A stretch of DNA of 64,000 bases, from positions 1-64,000 of the forward strand of contig CAVZWL010000005.1 in the NCBI GenBank assembly GCA_963778945.1, in the 5' to 3' direction. Position 1 is the first letter of the stretch. Every line of letters begins with the position of its first letter. The translations under genes and the position numbers were made by a program. The stretch comes from Fen-1254 sp963778945 (GTDB lineage Bacteria > Bacteroidota > Ignavibacteria > UBA10030). Below, piece by piece: positions 58,572 through 64,000 of this stretch. The notes below the pieces were generated by a model. The model made no database searches and was not told the origin of the DNA. It saw only the letters and a list, made by a program, of their open reading frames with translations.

Positions 58572-59696
58572 ATGGCAGATTTCGAAATCATTATCATCGG
58601 AGGCGGGGTCGTCGGGCTTGCAATTGCCCAGCGCCTCTCTGAAAGACATCCAAACCTTCTGCTTCTGGAGAAGCATGATCGCTGCGGTATGGAAACATCC
58701 AGCAGGAACAGCGAAGTTATTCATGCCGGAATATATTATCGACAGGGAAGCCTGAAGGCCGCACTTTGCGTTCAGGGACGCGAGGAGCTCTCCGTTCTCT
58801 GCAGAAATAAAAACATCCCATACCGAAATATAACGAAAATAATTTCAGCCTCTGCAGAAACTGAGCTGACACAACTCGAGAGGATTCAAAAAAATGCAGC
58901 TCTCAACGGCGTGCATCTCGAGTTTCTTGATAAGGCATCCACGCTGAAACTGGAACCCAACATCCGAACATTCGGATCTCTCTATTCTTCTCTCACAAGC
59001 GTAATCAGCGCCCACGATCTTATGTCGTATTATTATCATAGCGCTTTGGCGCTTGGTGCTACGGTCCAAATGCGCTGCGAAGTTGTCGGTATCGAAAAAG
59101 GGGAAAGCGCATATAAATTGACGATTGATGAAGGGGGAACGCGGTCTGCGGTTAGCGGAGAAATCGTTATCAACGCTGCAGGGCTCGGTTCAGACACGAT
59201 TGCCGCAATGGCAGGTATCGATATCGATCAGGCAGGATACAGGTTGAATTATGTGAAGGGTTCATATTTTGCCGTCGCGCCGTCGAAATCAAAACTGCTA
59301 TCCCGGCTTGTCTATCCGGTGCCGCAGAATGAGGGGCTCGGTGTTCATGCATTGCTCGACTGGAACGGCCGGCTTAAGTTCGGTCCCGATATTGAGTATC
59401 TCGGAAACCGTGTCCAGGATTATTCAGTTGCCGAAACGAAACGCAGGACGTTTGCCGATGCCATCCGGCGGATCCTGCCGATGATTGCTGACGACGATCT
59501 TACTCCCGATATGAGCGGCATACGGCCGAAGCTTCAGAGAAAAGGCGAGCCGGAAAAAGATTTCGTCATTGCGCATGAAAAAGAGCGCGGCTTGACCGGA
59601 TTTATAAATCTAATCGGTATTGAATCTCCCGGGCTTACAGCGTCGCCTGCAATAGCCCGCTTTATAGAGAAGCTTCTGAATGAGGCGGCAGCGTAG
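58572..59696 (+). CDS. FAD-dependent oxidoreductase, L-2-hydroxyglutarate oxidase-like
   Basis: 374 aa, intact. The DAO fold: EIIIIGGGVVGLAIAQRLSE (FAD-binding G-x-G-x2-G, residues 5-24), LLEKHDRCGMETSSRNSEVIHAGIYY-type block typical of LhgO/L2HGDH (here ETSSRNSEVIHAGIYYRQGS), IVINAAGLGSDTIA, and PDMSGIRPKLQ with GFINLIGIESPGLTASPAIA near the end. It probably oxidises L-2-hydroxyglutarate or a related hydroxy acid and passes electrons to the membrane. AAAGAGG upstream of ATG. Single gene. Confidence 0.88.
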   Translation: MADFEIIIIGGGVVGLAIAQRLSERHPNLLLLEKHDRCGMETSSRNSEVIHAGIYYRQGSLKAALCVQGREELSVLCRNKNIPYRNITKIISASAETELTQLERIQKNAALNGVHLEFLDKASTLKLEPNIRTFGSLYSSLTSVISAHDLMSYYYHSALALGATVQMRCEVVGIEKGESAYKLTIDEGGTRSAVSGEIVINAAGLGSDTIAAMAGIDIDQAGYRLNYVKGSYFAVAPSKSKLLSRLVYPVPQNEGLGVHALLDWNGRLKFGPDIEYLGNRVQDYSVAETKRRTFADAIRRILPMIADDDLTPDMSGIRPKLQRKGEPEKDFVIAHEKERGLTGFINLIGIESPGLTASPAIARFIEKLLNEAAA

Positions 59697-59887
59697 GGGA
59701 GGATCGCCGTTCAATGTTCGTGAAGAGATTCCGGATTTTCCCCCTGCAAGGCACAGCGAATTGAAAGTCAATCTCCGCGGGTTCCTTCGATATCGAGATA
59801 AACCGCATTGAAAAAGGAGGTATCTCCTTCAACCGCGGCGGAGAGTTCCCGTCTTTGAATACTTTCAGCGTTACGCTGACTCAATGT

Positions 59888-60433
59888 TCAGCCGGGAATG
59901 GACGCTATGGGTCCGACTTTTCTATCTACATTTTCATATTCGTAATGTTCAGCTTCTGAAAATTTTTGCAGAGCGGAAGTTATTTGATTCGCTGCATTCG
60001 CAATAGATTCTATTTTCTTCAGGAGCGCCGGATCATGCTCCACTGCTCTTTTTGTTTGGTCGACGGAGAGTGAAATAATTGCCAAAGGATTGTTGACCTG
60101 GTGCTGAACGCCTTTAACGACTTCATGCATTGTCGTCAACTGGATGTTTTTCACTTGCAATTCTTTTTCCTGGTTGTGAAGTTTTGTCCGGAATTCGATA
60201 ATTTTAACGAGCGAAACAGCCAGAAGCCACATAAATGGCAAGGCGCTGAAAATGTCATAGATATCTCCCGGTGTTGCGCCATGGACTTTTACTTTGATGA
60301 AAAGACGCACCATAGAGACAAATAAGTAGCTGTAGATAATGCAGCCCGACAGGACTGCCGGGTATTGCGCGACAAAATTTATTCCGTACCCGCGCAGCGT
60401 GTGAAAATATTTCATCTGAGGATTCCTCTTCAT
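59888..60433 (-). CDS. histidine-kinase-like membrane protein without ATPase domain
   Basis: 181 aa. Two helices (YPAVLSGCIIYSYLFVSMV about 24-42, FSALPFMWLLAVSLVKIIEF about 62-81), a coiled coil (about 82-105), then a dimerisation/His region: VVKGVQHQVNNPLAIISLSV (His at about 111) and a helix back (LLKKIESIANAANQITSALQ). The H-x-x-N-N-P-L pattern is that of HisKA domains, but the ATP-binding domain is absent. The ORF ends with a normal stop. It is either a truncated kinase or a phosphotransfer/dimer partner for the kinase at 60644. Confidence 0.7.
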   Translation of the reverse strand: MKRNPQMKYFHTLRGYGINFVAQYPAVLSGCIIYSYLFVSMVRLFIKVKVHGATPGDIYDIFSALPFMWLLAVSLVKIIEFRTKLHNQEKELQVKNIQLTTMHEVVKGVQHQVNNPLAIISLSVDQTKRAVEHDPALLKKIESIANAANQITSALQKFSEAEHYEYENVDRKVGPIASIPG

Positions 60434-60643
60434 AGGGAAGCGTTTGACTGCATCACCTGTGTTTGCGTGTCCTTATGCAGTATATCTTCCGGTTTGAATA
60501 TCTCCCGTCATTTCGGTTTATGATCTCTTCTCGCTGTGTTTCCGGCCGAGAAACCAGCAAACAGGGAGCATGTTCACCATTTGATAATTATTGAATTACT
60601 GTTTTATGTTTTTCCATTGCTGTTATCCCCGTATGGATCTTCT

Positions 60644-61963
60644 TTAGTTTCTTGCCGTATCGAACGGTAAGGGCAGATAGAGGAAGAATGTAGTTCCTTT
60701 GTTTTCTTCACTCTTCATATCGACAAATCCGTGGTGTGTTTGCATTACTCCATAAACTACCGACAAACCGAGCCCGACGCCTTTTCCATGTTCTTTTGTA
60801 GTAAAATACGGATCAAATATTCGATATTCGATTTTTGAGTCGATGCCCGTTCCTGTGTCGGACACTGAGATGCATACATATCGTTCATGACCTGCTGCAG
60901 GGAACCGTTCTTTGATAATTTTCCGGTCGACAGTTTCCGCTTTGATGCTGAGTATGCCGCCGTTCGGCATCGCATCGCGCGCATTCACACAGAGATTAAG
61001 CAATGCCTGATGTATCTGTGTTTGGTCGGCACTGATGAACGGAATATTCCTTTCAATGTTCCTTCGTATTTCTATCGCTTGAGGGAAAGTCTCTTCCAGC
61101 ATTGAAACGACTTCGCGCATAAAATTGGAAACATTCAAGGGCTGAAATAAAACATCTGCCTGCCTTGCAAATGTGAGAATCTGTCTCACGAGAGATGCAC
61201 CGCGGTCCACAGCTTTTGTGATGGCAGCGCTGCTGTCTTTGATTTTCTTCTTATCGTCAATACCTCTCTCCAAAAGGGATGAGTACGCAAGGATAATTCC
61301 AAGAATATTATTAAAGTCATGTGCAATACCGCCTGCCAGCATGCCGATACTCTGTATCTTCTGGGTTTGCAGGATTTGGCTCTGCAGATTTCGTGTTGAT
61401 TCTTCATTTTTCAGTATTTCAAGCGCGAAGGAGATATCCTTTGCAAGTTTATCGTAGAGTTCTATCTCTTCTGTGCCAAAAAAGTCAATTTCATTTGTAT
61501 AGAGGTTGATTGTTCCGATAACCTTCGCTGCAGCGTGAAGTGGAAAAACTGCCAGGGATTTAAATCCAAGCTTCAGCGTTTTTTCCCTGCTCTGAAGCGT
61601 TCGCTTGTCGTTCTCGATATCCCTGTAGATAATATTCCGGGCTTCTCGAACTGCGGCTACGGCCGGTTCAATGCATCCCGAAGCGTTTGAAAGGTCAAGC
61701 TGCAGGTGTTCAAGATATCCATCGACGGCGCCGGCATATGCGGCAGGCTTCATGATATTCGCCTTCTCTTGAACAAGCCCGATCCAGCACATGCTTATTT
61801 TACCAGCCTCGACTGCAATTCTGCATGATTCTTCAAGTATTCTTTGTTCACTGCGTTCCCGCAGGAGAAGCCGATTGATATTGCTTACAACGGCATGTGC
61901 GCGATTTAATCTGAGACTCTTCAACTCCGCATCGATGCGTTCGGTTTTCTCTCGATTGCTCAT
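60644..61963 (-). CDS. GAF-domain sensor histidine kinase
   Basis: About 439 aa from MSNREKTERIDAELKSLRL (61963). A GAF domain (about 35-195) carries ILEESCRIAVEAGKISMCWIG, AVFPLHAAAKVIGTINLY and FFGTEEIELYDKLAKDI. The kinase has GMLAGGIAHDFNNILGIILAYS (H box), LNLCVNARDAMPNGG (N), VSDTGTGID (G1) and FDPYFTTKEHGKGVGLGLSV. It is a cytosolic sensor; the kinase half is a close relative of that at 48900-49560. No response regulator sits next to it; the membrane His protein is 210 bases downstream. Confidence 0.92.
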   Translation of the reverse strand: MSNREKTERIDAELKSLRLNRAHAVVSNINRLLLRERSEQRILEESCRIAVEAGKISMCWIGLVQEKANIMKPAAYAGAVDGYLEHLQLDLSNASGCIEPAVAAVREARNIIYRDIENDKRTLQSREKTLKLGFKSLAVFPLHAAAKVIGTINLYTNEIDFFGTEEIELYDKLAKDISFALEILKNEESTRNLQSQILQTQKIQSIGMLAGGIAHDFNNILGIILAYSSLLERGIDDKKKIKDSSAAITKAVDRGASLVRQILTFARQADVLFQPLNVSNFMREVVSMLEETFPQAIEIRRNIERNIPFISADQTQIHQALLNLCVNARDAMPNGGILSIKAETVDRKIIKERFPAAGHERYVCISVSDTGTGIDSKIEYRIFDPYFTTKEHGKGVGLGLSVVYGVMQTHHGFVDMKSEENKGTTFFLYLPLPFDTARN

Positions 61964-62445
61964 AGGCCTTCTGCGGGATTGATGATGCTCATCGAAGACC
62001 GGACTGCGCATCTTCGTCCGTTCTTATGGCTGCTCATGATGGATTTTCCTGTGTTCGGGAAACCGCATCCTTTCGATCATGATGCCCGTCCGTCAAAGAG
62101 CCGGAGCGCAGGAGGACAGGGGAAAGGATTATTCGAGAAGTTGAAAATATTTATAAACGCAGGAGGAAGGAGCAATGACATCAACCCGTTACATTCTCTT
62201 GCTGTGTTCATCTTTTTGCTCTTTACCTTTATGCTCTTAAAAGTTTCACGCCTAAACTAAAATGGTAACGAGTCTTTCGATGAAAATCAAATACCAACGT
62301 ACAAATTTGCAGGCATCGCCGGAACAGCCGAATGCCGATAAGACACAAGGTAAAGCATATTCTTAAGTCCGTTTAAAATGAACGAAGAGAATAAAAAAAG
62401 ATCCCGCTGCAAACGGGATCTTTTTGCAACATGCACAGAATAGTG
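61964..62445. other. 482-bp gap
   Basis: Upstream region of the kinase and downstream region of fba. Besides the fba terminator I see nothing definite. A short + frame at 61979-62260 has no protein-like character. Confidence 0.35.
62393..62425 (-). terminator. terminator after fba
   Basis: GATCCCG (62400-62406) and CGGGATC (62414-62420) with A-runs before and T-runs after, so it works on both strands; it lies 21 bases beyond the fba stop. Confidence 0.85.
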
Positions 62446-63439
62446 TTACGCCTTATCGTTGCTGCCGAGGACGTTTAAGATTTTATGTTTGTATAATGCC
62501 TTTAATTGATCGCGTGCCGGACCCAGATATTTACGGGGATCGAATTCAGCGGGGCTGTCCACGAACGTTTTGCGAATTGCGGCCGTCATGGCCAATCGGC
62601 CGTCGGAATCGATATTGATCTTGCAAACTGCAGACGCTGCAGCCTTGCGGAGCTGATCTTCGGGGATGCCGACTGCATCTTTCAATTTACCGCCGTTACT
62701 GTTGATAATCTTGATCAGTTCGGCCGGAACCGAAGAAGCACCATGCAGAACGATCGGGAAACCTGGAATTCTTTTTTCCACGCCTTCAAGAATATCAAAG
62801 CGCAGCGGCGGGGGAAGAAGAACGCCGTCCGGAGTACGTGTGCATTGTTCCGGTTTGAATTTATTGGCGCCGTGGGAAGTGCCGATGGAGATAGCGAGAG
62901 AGTCGACGCCGGTTTTCTTGACAAAATCTTCGACTTCTTCCGGTTTTGTATAATGCGTGACTGCACTGGAAACTTCATCTTCGATTCCCGCAAGCACACC
63001 GAGTTCGCCTTCGACCGTTACATCAAAACGGTGAGCGTATTCCACGACTTTCTTGGTCAGTTCTACATTTTTATCGTACGGATGATGTGACCCATCGATC
63101 ATCACGGAGGAAAAACCGGATTCGATGCATGACTGACATAACTCAAGAGTATCGCCGTGGTCGAGGTGCAGTACCGATAGGAATGGCACAACCCAATTCC
63201 TTTGCATATTCCACAGCTCCTTTTGCAAGGTGTTTGAGCAGGGTTTGATTGGCGTATTTTCGAGCGCCGCTCGAAACCTGGAGTATAACGGGAGATTTTG
63301 TCTCGACGCATGCGCCTATGATGGCCTGCATCTGCTCCAGGTTGTTAAAATTGAATGCCGGAATTGCGTATCCGCCCTTTACGGCTTTTGCAAATAATTC
63401 TTTCGAATTGACTAATCCTAATTCTTTATAATGCGTCAT
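62446..63439 (-). CDS. fba: class II fructose-bisphosphate aldolase (frameshifted)
   Basis: About 331 aa with one shift near 63175. Splits fructose 1,6-bisphosphate, using zinc. Starts MTHYKELGLVNSKELFAKA; AIPAFNFNNLEQMQAI and PVILQVSSGARKYA are the N-terminal substrate parts; after the shift LHLDHGDTLELCQSCI gives the first zinc His and catalytic Asp, SVMIDGSHHPYDKNVELT the phosphate region, VEGELGVLAG the Glu, and SIGTSHGANKF plus LHGASSVP the remaining His sites. Ends LNVLGSNDKA. Read after pfk, with its own terminator; the two form the upper glycolysis unit. Confidence 0.94.
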
Positions 63440-63590
63440 ATGATTCGTTCAATTGTTATTGATGCCACATTCGTTGCTTAGGGAGAAGTTGCATCCGTGA
63501 ACGGGTGGCGTTCCGTAACGGACTTCCATTAAAAGTACTCTATAGTGTGTAATAAAGCAAACAAAGTTTGGATTATTCCTGTCCCGGCGA

Positions 63591-63624
63591 AAAAAAATCC
63601 CCTCAGCATCGAGGGGATTTTTTT
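63591..63624 (-). terminator. terminator after pfk
   Basis: ATCCCCTC (63597-63604) and GAGGGGAT (63611-63618), flanked by A7 and T7 runs. It separates pfk from fba. Confidence 0.88.
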
Positions 63625-63648
63625 ATAGAATTCGCGTTTTTTTGATAT

Positions 63649-64000
63649 TTAATACAGGAACATCGGTTTGCCGAGCAGGTGGGCAACTTTCGGTCTATAT
63701 TTATCGATATCGTACAGCTCTTCGACATCGACCCGCTTTTTCCCTTCGGTGATCATGCCCGCGGAGATAGTTGTATATTTCCCGTCGCGAAGCGCAACCA
63801 TTCTTCCGGATCGCTTTTGCAGCATCAAGTCGGCAGCGAGATACCCGTATGTTGTCGATACCATTCTATCGAGAGCGTCAGGTGCTCCGCTGCGCATGAG
63901 GTAACCCAATTGCTGAAACATCACTCCGATCCCGGTTCGTTTTTCGATTGCCCGTGCAATGAATTCCCCGATGCCGCCGAGTTTCTTATGACCGTAGGCA
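63649..64000 (-). CDS. pfkA: 6-phosphofructokinase, C-terminal part
   Basis: At least 116 aa; the gene runs off the window edge at 64000. The visible end holds AYGHKKLGGIGEFIARAIEKRTG, then VMFQQLGYLMRSGAPDALDRM (the conserved LGYLxRxGxPxxxDR block of PFK) and MVALRDGKYTTISAGM, ending LGKPMFLY. PFK phosphorylates fructose 6-phosphate. The ATP or pyrophosphate preference is set by N-terminal residues not seen here. It is read toward fba. Confidence 0.88.
   Translation of the reverse strand, partial: AYGHKKLGGIGEFIARAIEKRTGIGVMFQQLGYLMRSGAPDALDRMVSTTYGYLAADLMLQKRSGRMVALRDGKYTTISAGMITEGKKRVDVEELYDIDKYRPKVAHLLGKPMFLY

Noticed and set aside
62398..62430. Palindrome considered as a regulatory operator
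   Set aside because: Flanking A/T runs and position just after fba make it an ordinary bidirectional terminator.

Overview
The window looks like a chromosomal segment of a bacterium from the Bacteroidota/Ignavibacteriota (Chlorobi) side of the tree. The evidence is a secreted protein with a type IX secretion C-terminal sorting tail (11658-12647), an epimerase-type threonine dehydrogenase, LytTR and PAS-rich signalling, ribosomal protein bTHX, and a housekeeping set (gap, pgk, ispG, uvrB, ackA, fba, pfk) of bacterial type. This placement is inference from gene content. No rRNA or tRNA was recognised.

Layout. 1-5000 is an accessory block of five unrelated intact genes, all on + and separated by long gaps that carry a degenerate repeated motif with integron attC-like ends; it may be a cassette array without a visible integrase. 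5048-8527 (-) is a carbohydrate-type operon (secreted propeller, Tat-exported TIM barrel, SDR). 9348-13671 holds a secreted Nif3-like protein, a 52-aa membrane protein, a T9SS substrate and an exported esterase. 13965-18353 (-) holds a broken cyclase/TPR gene and ackA. 18523-21944 (+) has a UvrD-like helicase and a CDP-alcohol lipid or solute pair. 21941-28695 (-) has a response regulator, comF, a RAYT transposase with repeats, uvrB and ald. 29330-35740 (+) has gap-pgk, a four-helix protein, rhomboid, ispG, Spy and rhodanese. 35855-41979 (-) has TDH, a PLP decarboxylase, an NTF2-like protein, and a LiaF/histidine kinase/LytTR module. 42356-64000 mixes redox enzymes, a hybrid kinase with eight PAS domains, cytochrome c, PepF, 5'-nucleotidase, an ABC exporter, ApaG, bTHX, more kinases, and the glycolytic fba-pfk pair.

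Two things dominate beyond the genes. First, about twenty conserved genes, including single-copy housekeeping ones, are broken by one-base indels, often in short homopolymers, while the flanking frames keep full family similarity. This points to sequence error in the assembly rather than decay, so these genes are annotated across the breaks. Second, the intergenic DNA carries several dispersed repeat families: a ~105-bp inverted-end element (five copies), two GC-rich palindromes (three copies each), an 81-bp pair beside a RAYT gene, and low-complexity TGGTAAATGG-like tracts.

Glycolysis is well represented (pfk, fba, gap, pgk, ackA), as are envelope stress and signalling (Spy with an ECF-like promoter, a LiaF module, histidine kinases) and export (Sec, Tat, lipoprotein and T9SS signals).
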